DNA of 48,196 bases from Planctomycetales bacterium (GCA_027451885.1 DAIDHX010000053.1:1-48196), one strand, 5' to 3'. Shown: positions 1 to 9,277, counted from the stretch's first letter. Numbers and translations are program-made. Notes: generated from the letters alone by a model not told the origin.

Positions 1-1401
1 GGCCGCGAGCGTGGCGGTCGTGAGCGAGCTCAAGGGCGAGAGCACAACGCCGCCGCTCAATCCCACCGCGAACGGCACTCCCGACCCAAGCAGCACAACG
101 CCGTTTGTCACATTCTGGAACTGCCCCGTGACCCGCGGCGAGGTGATGATCTCGAGCGCGTCTCCTTGCTCGTACTCGTAGCCGATGGTTCCAGCGAGCG
201 TGGCGTTGCCCAGGTTCACGCCGAGCGCGGGATTGGTATCGACGATCTGGGTGTACTGGCTGCCGGGCGTGGTGCCGTTGAGCGTGACCTGGAGCCTGCC
301 CCCTTGCTGGAAAACGACAGCGCCCGAGAAGGTCCACGCGCCAAGCCTGGCGAGCGTGCCCAGGGGGCCGATTTGCAGGTTCTCCGCGCTCACGGGCCCA
401 TCGACCTGAAGGACGCCCCCCTGCGCGACAACCGTGCCCGCCCCCGCGAAGTTGATCGACGCAAGCTGGAGCACGCCGAAGCCGGTCGCGGCGAATTGCC
501 CGTCGCCGATGATCGATCCGGCGAACGAGGCCGTGACCGCGGCGGATGTAAACACCGAAAGCGCAGTGGTATCCGTTGCCGCCGTGGTTCCCAGAAGCTG
601 GATCGTGCCCGAGCCGGCGATCGGCCCAATGGTCACGGCGGCGTTATCCGCAACCTGAAGCGACGCGTACGGGCCGATGTTGAAGCTCACGCCCGTGATG
701 CTGAGCCCCAGGCCAAGCTCCGCCGTTCCCCCTTCGATCACAAACGGCAAGGGAGACACCGACGCAGAGTTCGGGTACTGGATCGTCTGGGTGTCGATCA
801 CCAGCCGGCCCAGCCCCGTCTTGGCCACGGGACCCTCCAGCGTGAGCACAAGCCCCGCGGGGTTCGATGGCTGCGCGAACTGGATGGTCGCGTTCGCCGC
901 CGCCGCAATCGTCGCCCCCGGGCCGAGCGTGATCCCCGCCACGTTGAAGAGCGCAGTCGGGCTGGCGCCCGTGGGCGAAAACGAGCTCGCCGCGTCGAGC
1001 TGATTGGTGATCGCAATCGATTGGCCAGTAAACGTATAAGAATCATAAATCGCGAGCGAAGCAATAGGAAAATTCACATATGCAGTATTAATATTAATGG
1101 CCGTGGGGGCATTGCGGGGCAGGAGCGTGCTCGCGGGGAACACGATGTTCGAGTAAGGCGCGGGCGTTCCCGGAACCCTGGCGTACGTGAGCGGATCGAC
1201 GTGCTGCCAGTTCATGGGGTCGTTCCAGGTGGTCTGGTCCCCAAGCGCGGTCCAGTAATACGTCGTGGCGCCCAGGGCCGGCGTGACGCGCCCCTCGAGC
1301 GGCTCGATCACGGGCGCCCAGGAGCGCGGGGCTCGCCCGCGCGCGCCCGTCCCAGTCCGCCTGGTCCTCAACAAAAACGCCGCGCGAAGTTCGTGAATCA
1401 T
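1..1401 (-). CDS. Exported beta-strand-repeat protein with planctomycete LEPLEGR-type N-terminus (3' end beyond window)
   Basis: An open minus-strand frame runs from ATG at 1401 to the left edge without a stop, about 467 codons. The product starts MIHELRAAFLLRTRR and then has IEPLEGRVTPA at about residues 35-45. This resembles the Leu-Glu-Pro-Leu-Glu-x-Arg motif found at the N-terminus of many very large exported planctomycete proteins, just before the mature chain. The remainder is rich in Gly, Ala, Thr, Asn and Val with repeated phrases such as GAGTVVAQGGVLQVDG and GSGTIQLLG, the pattern of autotransporter-associated beta-strand repeats (parallel beta-helix). Near its current end it has a TQIVDTN and EIITSPRVTGQF segment, often seen after such repeats. 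No enzyme motif is visible. The upstream ribosome binding site is weak, so the start could also be the GTG at 1431. It is probably a surface or secreted structural protein, but the family assignment rests on repeat style. Confidence 0.75.
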   Translation of the reverse strand, partial: MIHELRAAFLLRTRRTGTGARGRAPRSWAPVIEPLEGRVTPALGATTYYWTALGDQTTWNDPMNWQHVDPLTYARVPGTPAPYSNIVFPASTLLPRNAPTAININTAYVNFPIASLAIYDSYTFTGQSIAITNQLDAASSFSPTGASPTALFNVAGITLGPGATIAAAANATIQFAQPSNPAGLVLTLEGPVAKTGLGRLVIDTQTIQYPNSASVSPLPFVIEGGTAELGLGLSITGVSFNIGPYASLQVADNAAVTIGPIAGSGTIQLLGTTAATDTTALSVFTSAAVTASFAGSIIGDGQFAATGFGVLQLASINFAGAGTVVAQGGVLQVDGPVSAENLQIGPLGTLARLGAWTFSGAVVFQQGGRLQVTLNGTTPGSQYTQIVDTNPALGVNLGNATLAGTIGYEYEQGDALEIITSPRVTGQFQNVTNGVVLLGSGVPFAVGLSGGVVLSPLSSLTTATLAA

Positions 1402-1708
1402 GGTGCCGCGCCTGGGGAGTTCGCAGTTCACTTGCAAATGCATGCTAGCACGCGTCCGAGGGGTTCGCCAGAGGCTGCGCGTGGGGTGAGCGCTTTGAGG
1501 GGAAGCAGGTCCTGAGCCCGTGCTGTGGCCGGTTCTGGTATTGGGTGGTGGTTTTGCGGTCGAGCAGGGCCGTGCGTTGGCGTCTCGGCGCTTTTATACT
1601 CGAGAGCCATGATGCGCTTGAGGGTGAATCTCCCCGCTCCTCGGCCTGGCGATTGATCAATTGTTTCTGTGAATTTTCGACGAGCCGGTCTGCTCAAGGA
1701 ACAAGGCG
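1402..1708. other. Intergenic region between divergent genes
   Basis: This 307-base gap separates the minus-strand beta-repeat gene from the plus-strand amidohydrolase gene, so promoters for both should lie here. I see no RNA gene, repeat or clear operator. An AAGGAACAAGGCG stretch just before 1709 can serve as the ribosome binding site of the amidohydrolase gene. Confidence 0.5.
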
Positions 1709-4700
1709 ATGAGACGATTGAGTCGGCGGCGGCCGCTGGCCGCTCGGGGTACGGGAATTCTCCTGGGATTGTTGTTTGTGGCGGGAGCATTTGCCTGGGC
1801 CGCGAAGAGTGGTTCGGACGGGCTGGCGTCGAACGACTACCCTGCTGGTTATGCGATTCGCGGGGCGAGGATTGTGGCGGCTCCTGGTCGGGTGATCGAG
1901 AAGGGGACGATCGTTGTGCGGGGGGGGGTGATCACGGCGATTGGCGCGGAACCGGAGGTGGAGGTTCCGTATGACGTTGAGACGATCGCCGGCAAGGGAT
2001 TGACGGTTTACCCTGGGTTTATCGACCTGGGCACGACGATTGGGCAGCGCGCGGGGGTGGAGCGGTCCGCGACGGGTCGGGGGCGGCCGGTGGACCTGGC
2101 CGATGCGCCCTTGACCACGACGCCGGCTGATAACCGCAAGGGGCTGACGCCGGAATTCGAGGTTGCGAGCGTGCTCGATTTGACCGATCCGGTGGTGGAG
2201 CCGCGGCGGCGGCTGGGGTTCACGTCGTTGCTTTCGTTTCCCGAGGGGGCGATTGCGACCGGGAAAAGCGCGCTGTTCTCGACGAGCGGGCTGCCGAAGC
2301 GGGAATCGATGGTGAAGTCGCCGGTGGCGCTTCATGTGAACCTGGCGCCTCCGAGCGAGCCATCGGCGGCTGGTCCGGCCGCGCCTGGGCCGGGTCCTGG
2401 CCAGGGGCGCAGGCGGGGTTTCGGTGCGCCGGCGGGGCCGAGCGAGAATCCCTATCCCCGCGTTCTGATGGGGTCCGTGGCCCATTTCCGCCAGGCCATG
2501 CTCGACGCCGATCACCAGGCCCAGCTCGAGGCGTATCATGAATCCCGGGGGGGCGTGCATCCGCCGTATGATCCCGCGCTCGACGTGCTGGCCGCGGCCC
2601 GCGCCCGCAAGATCCCGGTCTGGTGGGAGGCGAACACCCGCGACGAGATCCACCGCGCGCTCGACCTGGCGGACGAATTCGGCACATCGGCGGTGATCTT
2701 CGGCGGTCGCGAGGCCGCGAAGGTGGTCGAGCGGCTGAGGAGCACGCGCACGCCGGTCGTCCTGCAATTGAATTACGCGGAGGAGCCCAAGGTTCCCACC
2801 GTTGCCGAGTATCGCAAGCGCGCGGCCGACGAGCGCGACGTGCCGCTGCGGGTGCTACAGGAATCCAGGAAGAAGTGGGAGGAACAGCTTGGCACGGCGG
2901 GTGTGCTGGCGAAGGCGGGCGTGCCGATCGCGTTTGCGACCCAGGGGCTCGAGCGGCACGAGACCGCGCCCGCGGTGGTGCGCCAGCTTATCAAGCATGG
3001 CCTTGCGGCTGACCAGGCGCTTGAGGCGCTTACACAGGGCGCGGCGGCGATCGCCGGGGTTGACGGCCGGCTGGGCACGCTCCAAAAGGGCAAGCTTGGC
3101 AACCTGATCGCGATGACGGCCGACTTCCACGACGAGAAGGCGAAAGTTCAATTCGTGGTGGTCGATGGCAAGAAATATGAGATCAAGCCCGGGGATCGGC
3201 CGCGCGGCAAGGGTGCGCGTCCTGGCGCTGAGGGGCTCGAGACCGCACCCCGGGGCGTGCCGGAAAAGGCCGAATCCGCGGCCAGCACCGCCGCGCCGCC
3301 GGCGACGGAGAAGGCCGAGCGCAAGGGCCGGCCTGAGACGAAGGCCGAGCGTGGGGCGGGTCAAGGGAGCCCAGGCACGCGGCCGGATCGTTCGAATTTG
3401 ACCCAGGCCAGAGGCGCGCGCGGCAAGTCGCAAGCGCCCGCAAGCAAGGCCGCCGAAACCAGCACCAGCACCGCCGGGACCGCGGACAAGGCGCCGGAGG
3501 CGCCGTTCGTCGACGTGGCGACCGAGCTCGATTCCGATCGCAAGCCCAGCTTCCAGACCGGGGGCGACGTGTTCATCAAGGACGCCACGATTCTCACCGT
3601 GACGAAGGGCACGATCCCGAGGGGCTCGATCTGGATCGAGCACGGGAAAATCAAGGCGGTGGGCGCGGACCTGGCGCCGCCGCCTGGGGTGAAGGTGGTC
3701 GATGCCGCGGGGCTGGTGGCGATGCCTGGCATGATCGACACGCATTCGCACATCGCGATCCAGGGGGGCGTCAACGAGGCCACGCTCTCGGTGGTGCCCG
3801 AGGTCCGCGTGAAGGACGTCGTGGTGGGCGACAGGGCCGAGATGTTCCGGGCGATTGCGGGGGGGCTCACGGCGGCGCGGCTGCTGCACGGCTCGGCGAA
3901 CACCATCGGCGGCCAGGACGCGGTGGTGAAGCTCAAATACGGCAAGCCCGGGCGCGACCTGATTCTGCGCGACGCGCCTCAGGGGGTGAAATTCGCGCTG
4001 GGCGAGAACGTGATCGGGTTCCGCGGCCGGTTCCCGAACACGCGGATGGGGGTGGAATCGGTCATTGAGCGGGCGTTCGACGAGGCCAAGGCTTACCGCG
4101 CCCGCTGGAATGATTACAAGCGGCTGCGCGAAACCCGGCCGCCGGCCGAGGTCGGCCCGCCGCCGCGGATCGACCTGCGGCTCGAGGCGCTCGCCCGCAT
4201 TCTGGATGGTTCGATCAAGATCCACAGCCACTGTTACCGCAGCGATGAAATCCTGATGCTGCTCTCCACCGCGGAGCGTTACGGCGTGCGTGTGCAGTCG
4301 CTGCAACACGTGCTGGAGGGTTACAAGGTCGCGGCGGAGATCGCGGCCCATGGCGCAAGCGCGTCGACCTTCTCCGACTGGTGGGCTTACAAGATCGAAG
4401 CCTACGACGCCATCCCCTACAACGCCGCCCTGCTCACCGCCGCCGGCGCCAATGTTTGCATCAAGAGCGACGACGCCGAGCTCATGCGACATCTGAATCT
4501 CGAGGCCGCCAAGATGGTTCGTTACGGCGGCCTGAGCGAAGCGCAGGCGCTCGCGCTTGTGACGATCAACCCCGCCCGCGAGCTGGGGATCGAAGCCCGC
4601 ATGGGCTCGATCGAGGTCGGCAAGGATGGGGACATCGCCCTCTTCAACGGCCACCCGCTCGATGCCTACGCGCGCTGCGAGCTGACGATCATCGACGGCG

Positions 4701-6160
4701 AGCTGTACTTCGAGCGGAAAGCGCCCGGCGGCCACAAGCCGCTGCCAGGCGCCCACGCGGCCATGCCGCTCGCCGCGGCCGAGCTCCGCGGCCGTTCCGT
4801 CGAGGTCGCACCCCAGCCCAAGGACATCTACGCACTCACAGGTGCTCATCTTCACCCCGTCTCCGGGCCCGAGATCAAGGGGGGCGTGATCGTGATCTCC
4901 CGGGGACGAATCACCGCCGTCGGCCCGGCCTCGACCGCCATCCCGCCCGACGCCCAGACCATCAACCTCTCCGGGCTCGATGTCTGGCCGGGCATGATCG
5001 ACTCCGGGTCCACGATCGGGCTCTTCGAAATCGGCAGCCTGGCGAACACGCAGGACTTCGCCGACTCAGCGCAGTATCAGCCGGAGCTCAGGGCCAGCGT
5101 GGCGCTCCATCCCGATAGCGAGCATATCCCGGTCACGCGGGTGAGCGGCGTGCTTTCCACCTACGTGGAGACCTCGGGCGGCGTTATCTCCGGCCAGGGG
5201 AGCGTGATCAACCTGGCGGGCTGGGTGCCGCGCGAGATGGTCGTGGCCGACTCGATCGCGCTCAATCTCACCATTCCCGCGCACGTGCCCCGGGATCAGG
5301 ATCGCAGGCCGCCCGGCCGGTTCCCGGCGCAGCAAGGCCCTGGCGGCGGCGCCAGCGAAGCCATCCGGAAAAGGAAAGAAACGCTTGATCATATCAAGGA
5401 TCTATTCCGCAAGGCCGTGGCTTACGACACGGTGCGGTCGACCGCTCTTGCCCGCGGCGACGCGCCCCCGGCCCCCGATCCCCGGCTCGAAGCGCTTGCG
5501 CCTTACGCGCTTGGCAAGAAGCTTGTGATCTTCCACGCCGAGCATGCGGTGGAGATTCAGGATGCCATCGCGCTTGCGAAGGAGCTGAAGCTCAAGGCGG
5601 CGGTTTCGGGTGCGTCGGGTGCGTGGGCGGTGGCCGATGCGCTCAAGGAGGCGAAGATGCCGGTGCTGCTCGGCGGCACGCTGCGGCTGCCCACGCAGGA
5701 GTACGAACCGTATGATGCGCCTTATTCCGCGCCGGCGAGGCTGCACGCGGCTGGTGTGCCGTTTGCCATTCGCTCCCAGCGCGGGGGACCAAGCGAAGGG
5801 ACCGCCGCGCGCAACCTGCCGTTCGAGGCGGCCACCGCCGTCGCCTTCGGCCTGCCACGCGAGGCCGCGCTCAGGGCGGTCACGCTCGCGCCCGCGGAGA
5901 TCCTGGGCGTGGCGGCTGAGCTGGGCTCGATCGAGACCGGCAAACGCGCAAACCTGGTCATCACCGCCGGCGACCTGCTCGAGCCGACCACCAGCGTGCT
6001 CGGCATCTTCATCGACGGCAAACCGATCGCGATCGAGAGCCGGCATACCCGGCTCTACGACAAATATCGCGGGCGGCTCGACCTGGTTCGCAAGGGCCGC
6101 GCCCGCCTGGGACTCGACCGACCCGCGCAACCGTCGATGGCAGGCGCAGGCGCCCAGTAA
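1709..6160 (+). CDS. Giant exported protein with three tandem amidohydrolase-like domains, only the middle one with metal ligands
   Basis: This 1483-residue protein starts with a basic stretch and a hydrophobic segment (GILLGLLFVAGAFAWAA) that fits a signal peptide or membrane anchor. It then has three copies of the amidohydrolase composite fold. Copy 1 (about 45-490) has the small beta-sandwich lead-in and PGFIDLGTTIG where the HxH motif should be. Copy 2 (about 620-1005) has PGMIDTHSHIA, with H679 and H681, a later HSHCYR, a QHVLEGYK histidine and a KSDDAE aspartate near 920, so it should bind metal. Copy 3 (about 1038-1475) reads PGMIDSGSTIG and again lacks HxH. A Pro/Ala/Lys/Glu-rich linker lies between copies 1 and 2. 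Each copy ends with the G-x-I-x-x-GK-x-A/G-N/D-L/I signature. The middle domain is probably a periplasmic hydrolase of imidazolonepropionase/dipeptidase type with unknown substrate; the outer two are probably structural. Confidence 0.85.
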   Translation: MRRLSRRRPLAARGTGILLGLLFVAGAFAWAAKSGSDGLASNDYPAGYAIRGARIVAAPGRVIEKGTIVVRGGVITAIGAEPEVEVPYDVETIAGKGLTVYPGFIDLGTTIGQRAGVERSATGRGRPVDLADAPLTTTPADNRKGLTPEFEVASVLDLTDPVVEPRRRLGFTSLLSFPEGAIATGKSALFSTSGLPKRESMVKSPVALHVNLAPPSEPSAAGPAAPGPGPGQGRRRGFGAPAGPSENPYPRVLMGSVAHFRQAMLDADHQAQLEAYHESRGGVHPPYDPALDVLAAARARKIPVWWEANTRDEIHRALDLADEFGTSAVIFGGREAAKVVERLRSTRTPVVLQLNYAEEPKVPTVAEYRKRAADERDVPLRVLQESRKKWEEQLGTAGVLAKAGVPIAFATQGLERHETAPAVVRQLIKHGLAADQALEALTQGAAAIAGVDGRLGTLQKGKLGNLIAMTADFHDEKAKVQFVVVDGKKYEIKPGDRPRGKGARPGAEGLETAPRGVPEKAESAASTAAPPATEKAERKGRPETKAERGAGQGSPGTRPDRSNLTQARGARGKSQAPASKAAETSTSTAGTADKAPEAPFVDVATELDSDRKPSFQTGGDVFIKDATILTVTKGTIPRGSIWIEHGKIKAVGADLAPPPGVKVVDAAGLVAMPGMIDTHSHIAIQGGVNEATLSVVPEVRVKDVVVGDRAEMFRAIAGGLTAARLLHGSANTIGGQDAVVKLKYGKPGRDLILRDAPQGVKFALGENVIGFRGRFPNTRMGVESVIERAFDEAKAYRARWNDYKRLRETRPPAEVGPPPRIDLRLEALARILDGSIKIHSHCYRSDEILMLLSTAERYGVRVQSLQHVLEGYKVAAEIAAHGASASTFSDWWAYKIEAYDAIPYNAALLTAAGANVCIKSDDAELMRHLNLEAAKMVRYGGLSEAQALALVTINPARELGIEARMGSIEVGKDGDIALFNGHPLDAYARCELTIIDGELYFERKAPGGHKPLPGAHAAMPLAAAELRGRSVEVAPQPKDIYALTGAHLHPVSGPEIKGGVIVISRGRITAVGPASTAIPPDAQTINLSGLDVWPGMIDSGSTIGLFEIGSLANTQDFADSAQYQPELRASVALHPDSEHIPVTRVSGVLSTYVETSGGVISGQGSVINLAGWVPREMVVADSIALNLTIPAHVPRDQDRRPPGRFPAQQGPGGGASEAIRKRKETLDHIKDLFRKAVAYDTVRSTALARGDAPPAPDPRLEALAPYALGKKLVIFHAEHAVEIQDAIALAKELKLKAAVSGASGAWAVADALKEAKMPVLLGGTLRLPTQEYEPYDAPYSAPARLHAAGVPFAIRSQRGGPSEGTAARNLPFEAATAVAFGLPREAALRAVTLAPAEILGVAAELGSIETGKRANLVITAGDLLEPTTSVLGIFIDGKPIAIESRHTRLYDKYRGRLDLVRKGRARLGLDRPAQPSMAGAGAQ

Positions 6161-6220
6161 CCACGCGACTTGCAGGCAGAAACCCGGCCGCACCCGACCG
6201 CCTTGCTCGCAGGGCGCGGC

Positions 6221-6260
6221 CCGGGCGGGTCAAATGAGCGCCGGGCGCGTCAAATGAGCG
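6221..6260. repeat. 20-bp tandem duplication at the end of the receiver gene
   Basis: Two adjacent 20-base units (6221-6240 and 6241-6260) each end in GTCAAATGAGCG and differ at one base; a partial third unit follows. The second unit contains the minus-strand stop codon at 6250-6252 of the receiver-like gene. This looks like slippage in the short gap between two convergent genes. Confidence 0.7.
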
Positions 6261-6738
6261 CCGGCGCGGTGATACGCTTGGCGGACTCATGCGCTACGGG
6301 AGCACCCATGCTCCCGGGCGCATCAGCCTCCTGGCTGTGCCCGTTCGCGGCCGGCCTGTGCTGGAGAATCGCCGAGAAGATCCGCCCAAGCTGATCCAGA
6401 TGATGCGTTCGGCTAATGTAGTCGTCAACACCCATGCGGAACAGCGTGGTCGCTTGCTCCGTGCGATAGCGCTCGGCAATGACCAGAATCGGCGTCCGCC
6501 TGGCAAGCACCGTGCTGGTCCAGAGCAGGCGATCGATCTGGTCATAGCTCGCCTGGTCCCGCGTCCAGTGCAGCACCACAAGCTGCGTCCGGGCCGTTTC
6601 CAGAAGCGCGCAGGCCTCCTGAATCGTGGGCGCAACGATCATGCGGCTGCCTGGCCCCACATGGCCATGCAGTTGCTCACGCAGGACCGTAAGCAGTTGT
6701 GGATCTTTGCTGATCGTCAGAATTGTGGAATCGTTCAT
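6250..6738 (-). CDS. Degenerate response-regulator receiver protein
   Basis: A 162-residue product beginning MNDSTILTISKDPQLLTVL has the alternating beta/alpha pattern of a CheY-like receiver domain over about residues 1-125, including the late GVDDYISR segment that corresponds to the beta-5/alpha-5 region. The phosphoacceptor strand, normally ending in Asp, reads LVVLHWTRD, and the conserved Lys expected near the end of strand 5 is not at its usual place. It is therefore probably a pseudo-receiver that signals by protein contacts rather than phosphorylation. The last 35 residues are low-complexity. It is not next to a histidine kinase. The gene converges on the amidohydrolase gene and its stop lies in a short tandem repeat. 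The fold call is moderately sure; the role is unknown. Confidence 0.6.
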   Translation of the reverse strand: MNDSTILTISKDPQLLTVLREQLHGHVGPGSRMIVAPTIQEACALLETARTQLVVLHWTRDQASYDQIDRLLWTSTVLARRTPILVIAERYRTEQATTLFRMGVDDYISRTHHLDQLGRIFSAILQHRPAANGHSQEADAPGSMGAPVAHESAKRITAPALI

Positions 6739-7000
6739 GGTTGGTCATTCCCTGATCGTCGTTCGCTGATCCATGCAATCCGACAGGGATCATCGCAGAA
6801 GCCATGCAACCGAACTCGTCCGACGCGCGAGCCGCATCCACTGTGAGTTAGGAACGCGAATCGAGGCGGATTGCGACAACAATTCGAGGATGCCTCGCAC
6901 GCACCGCTCGGCAGGATGTCACAGAAGTCCTTAAGATTGATTTACGAAGCTCGCCGCGACATGGCGACAATTTTTTTTTCGGAGTTTCGTTTTCGCCACA

Positions 7001-8035
7001 TCAATGATGGGACGTGACGAGGCCGGGCTTTCCCGACTCATCCCGAACAACTGGCGCAGGCGGGCTGGATTCGGCCGCGAGCTCGTGCGTGGAAGCTGAA
7101 CTGTGCGGGCGCTCGCGACGCAACCTGTTTTTGGGTTGGTGTTTCCAGCGGCGATGCAGCCACAGATACTGCGTGGGATCCTGCGTGATCAGTTTCTCGA
7201 GTGCGCTCGTGTAGCGCTGGGTGAGTGTACGCACGATCTCGGGATCGCCCTCGAGATCGAGGGGATCGATCACGTCGGTGCAGCGGATCTCGTACCGGAA
7301 TCCCGGGCCGATTCTGCGCGCGACACCCACGACCACCCGCGCCTGGTGTTCCACGGCCAGAAGCGCGATGGCCTTGTGGGTTGAGGCCGGCCGGCCGAAA
7401 AAGTCCACGTAAAGTCCGCGCTCGCCCGCATCCTGGTCGGCCAGGAAAGAGAGCACGCCTCGGCTGGTCAGCACTTCGTTGATCTGGTCGTAGCCGCCGG
7501 ACTTGGGAATGAGCTTCTGGCCGGTCCGTTCGCGGAACTGCCTGAGAAAGCGCTCGAGATAGGGGTTGTCGAGCGTGCGGGCCACTGAGTTTGTGGGGAA
7601 ACCGAAGAGCCCAAAGACATAGCCTGCGAGCTCCCAGTTGCCGTAGTGGCCCGTGAGCAGGATCATGGGCCTGTCGGCGGTCATGAGCTGGTCCATGATG
7701 GGCTCATGGCCGACCAGGACCACCTTGTCGCGCCAGTTGGTGAGATGGAGACTGCGGGGCGTGTGCAGAATCTCCATGAGCATGGTGCAGAAGTGGCGAT
7801 AGACAGCGCGGATGATGGCGTCGCGCTCGGCGTCGGTGTAGCGGTCGCCGAATGCGTGTTTGAGGTTTTCCAGGCCGACGTTGCGGTGCCGCCTGTCGAC
7901 CGTGTACGCGAGCCAGGCGAACCAGCCTGCGAGGGCGTATGCCTGCTTGATGGTGAGCGCCTGCGCGAGGGCGACGACGAGGCGAACGGCCACGTAGACG
8001 AGAAAATCAAACCGCCGCCGCCTGTGCCTGGGCAT
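7001..8035 (-). CDS. Lysophospholipid / Kdo2-lipid A-type acyltransferase (LpxL/HtrB family)
   Basis: The 344-residue product has the layout of the LpxL/HtrB family: a basic N-terminus, a hydrophobic stretch (about 10-45), NVGLENLKHAFGD, and the family's H-x4-E catalytic motif in TGHYGNWELAG near residue 130. It continues with FLADQDAGERGLYVDFFG, which matches the acyl-donor pocket region, and a C-terminal QYLWLHRRWK block typical of the family. Members transfer an acyl chain from acyl-ACP to a lipid A precursor at the inner face of the inner membrane. The last 40 residues are a Ser/Pro-rich tail not found in enterobacterial enzymes. I chose ATG at 8035 because GGAG lies 8 bases upstream; an in-frame GTG at 8044 sits too close to it. 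It is a single gene with its own upstream gap. Confidence 0.88.
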   Translation of the reverse strand: MPRHRRRRFDFLVYVAVRLVVALAQALTIKQAYALAGWFAWLAYTVDRRHRNVGLENLKHAFGDRYTDAERDAIIRAVYRHFCTMLMEILHTPRSLHLTNWRDKVVLVGHEPIMDQLMTADRPMILLTGHYGNWELAGYVFGLFGFPTNSVARTLDNPYLERFLRQFRERTGQKLIPKSGGYDQINEVLTSRGVLSFLADQDAGERGLYVDFFGRPASTHKAIALLAVEHQARVVVGVARRIGPGFRYEIRCTDVIDPLDLEGDPEIVRTLTQRYTSALEKLITQDPTQYLWLHRRWKHQPKNRLRRERPHSSASTHELAAESSPPAPVVRDESGKPGLVTSHH

Positions 8036-8158
8036 GAGCGTCACTCCGTTGACGTCCAGGAGACCGGTCGAGCCGGCCAGAATGCTCCAGGTGTTTTATA
8101 AGGATTCTGGAGCGAGAGTTCAAGTGAGTGGATGTGGTTACGGCCCGTGCCCCCCGTG

Positions 8159-9226
8159 TTACTGGTCGTGCAGGAGCGGGAGTGAGACCATTTGGCCTGA
8201 GGCGGCGGAGCGATAGATTGCGCGAATGATCTCGACAGCGCGGCGCCCTTCGCGGCCGTCGACGAGGGGTGGTCGCCCGGCGTCGATGGCGGCGAGAAAG
8301 TCGGCGATCTGGGCGCGATGGCCGGCGTGGGAGATGCCGCGTGGATCGCTCGAGCCTGAGTTGCCGCTGGACCGCGCGGCCAGGGCGGCCTGGATGTCGG
8401 CGTCCTCCGCGTGGGGATCGCGGAAGGACCAGAGGGTGATGTCGTCTTGCTCAACCCGCGCCGAGCCCTGGTCGCCGTGGATCTCGATGCGTTTTTCGAG
8501 CCCCGGATAGGCGGAGGTCGCGGCCTCAATCACGCCGAGCGCGCCGTTCTTGAAGCGGACGGCGGCGACGGCCGTATCCTCGACCTCGATCCGGTCGTGG
8601 GCCAGGGTGGCCGTGAGCGCCGTCACGGAGACAGCGTCCCCCATGAGCCAGAGCAGGAGATCGACGTTGTGGATCGCCTGGTTCATGAGAGCGCCGCCGC
8701 CATCGAGCGACCAGGTGCCGCGCCAGCCGCCGGAGTCGTAATACTGCTGGGTGCGCCACCATTTGACGTGGGTGTCTCCCAGCGTCAAACGGCCGAATCG
8801 CCCGGCGTCGATGGCGGCCTTGAGCCGCTGGTTCGCCGGCGCGAAGCGCGAGGGGAAGATGGTGCACAGGCCGACCCCCGCCCGGGCGCAGGCCTCAATG
8901 ATCGCGTCGCAGCGCGGCAGGGTGATCTCAAGCGGCTTTTCGACAATCACATGCTTGCCCGCCCGAGCGGCGGCCAGGGCAGGCTCGAGATGGGCGCCGC
9001 TGGGCGTGCAGATGGCGACGACGTCGACTTCCTTTGCCGCGAGCAAGGCATCCAGATTGTCAAAAATGGGGCAAGACCCGCCGGCAAGCGCAGCGATCTT
9101 CTGCCCATTCGCAGGGTTTCGGCTCCAGGCCGCGACGACCCGGGCGCCGGGGATCTCAAGGATGGCGCGGGTGTGATACTCGGCGATCATGCCGCAGCCG
9201 ATAATGCCCACGCCGTGCGGTTTCAT
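8159..9226 (-). CDS. Gfo/Idh/MocA-family NAD(P)-dependent oxidoreductase
   Basis: The 355-residue protein begins with a Rossmann fingerprint, VGIIGCGMIAEYH, followed by the typical VVAAWSRN strand. The AICTPSGAHLEPALAA segment and the VIVEKPLEI motif, with the conserved Lys of the EKP triad, are diagnostic of the Gfo/Idh/MocA family. The C-terminal half holds a GGALMNQAIHNVDLLLWLMG segment with the histidine and aspartate that usually contribute to the sugar-binding active site. Substrates in this family are commonly sugars or inositols, and the sequence does not tell which. I chose ATG at 9226 because GAGG lies 9 bases upstream; an in-frame ATG at 9253 lacks one. The gene lies just downstream of tyrS on the same strand with a gap of about 50 bases, so co-transcription is possible. 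Confidence 0.9.
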   Translation of the reverse strand: MKPHGVGIIGCGMIAEYHTRAILEIPGARVVAAWSRNPANGQKIAALAGGSCPIFDNLDALLAAKEVDVVAICTPSGAHLEPALAAARAGKHVIVEKPLEITLPRCDAIIEACARAGVGLCTIFPSRFAPANQRLKAAIDAGRFGRLTLGDTHVKWWRTQQYYDSGGWRGTWSLDGGGALMNQAIHNVDLLLWLMGDAVSVTALTATLAHDRIEVEDTAVAAVRFKNGALGVIEAATSAYPGLEKRIEIHGDQGSARVEQDDITLWSFRDPHAEDADIQAALAARSSGNSGSSDPRGISHAGHRAQIADFLAAIDAGRPPLVDGREGRRAVEIIRAIYRSAASGQMVSLPLLHDQ

Positions 9227-9277
9227 GGCAACCTCAAGTGTAGATGACAACATGTGTAGAAGAGGTTTCGCGGCGGC

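Noticed and set aside
166-1515. 449-codon plus-strand open frame
   Set aside because: It is very Arg-rich and antisense to the beta-repeat gene, whose minus-strand product has a coherent repeat and N-terminal motif. High GC content leaves the antisense frame open.
2855-4855. 666-codon minus-strand open frame inside the amidohydrolase gene
   Set aside because: It is Arg/Leu-rich with no recognisable domain and lies wholly within the sense amidohydrolase copies; antisense shadow.
6161-6249. Tandem repeat as a CRISPR-like or regulatory array
   Set aside because: Only two and a partial unit of 20 bases without spacers; simple slippage is the better reading.
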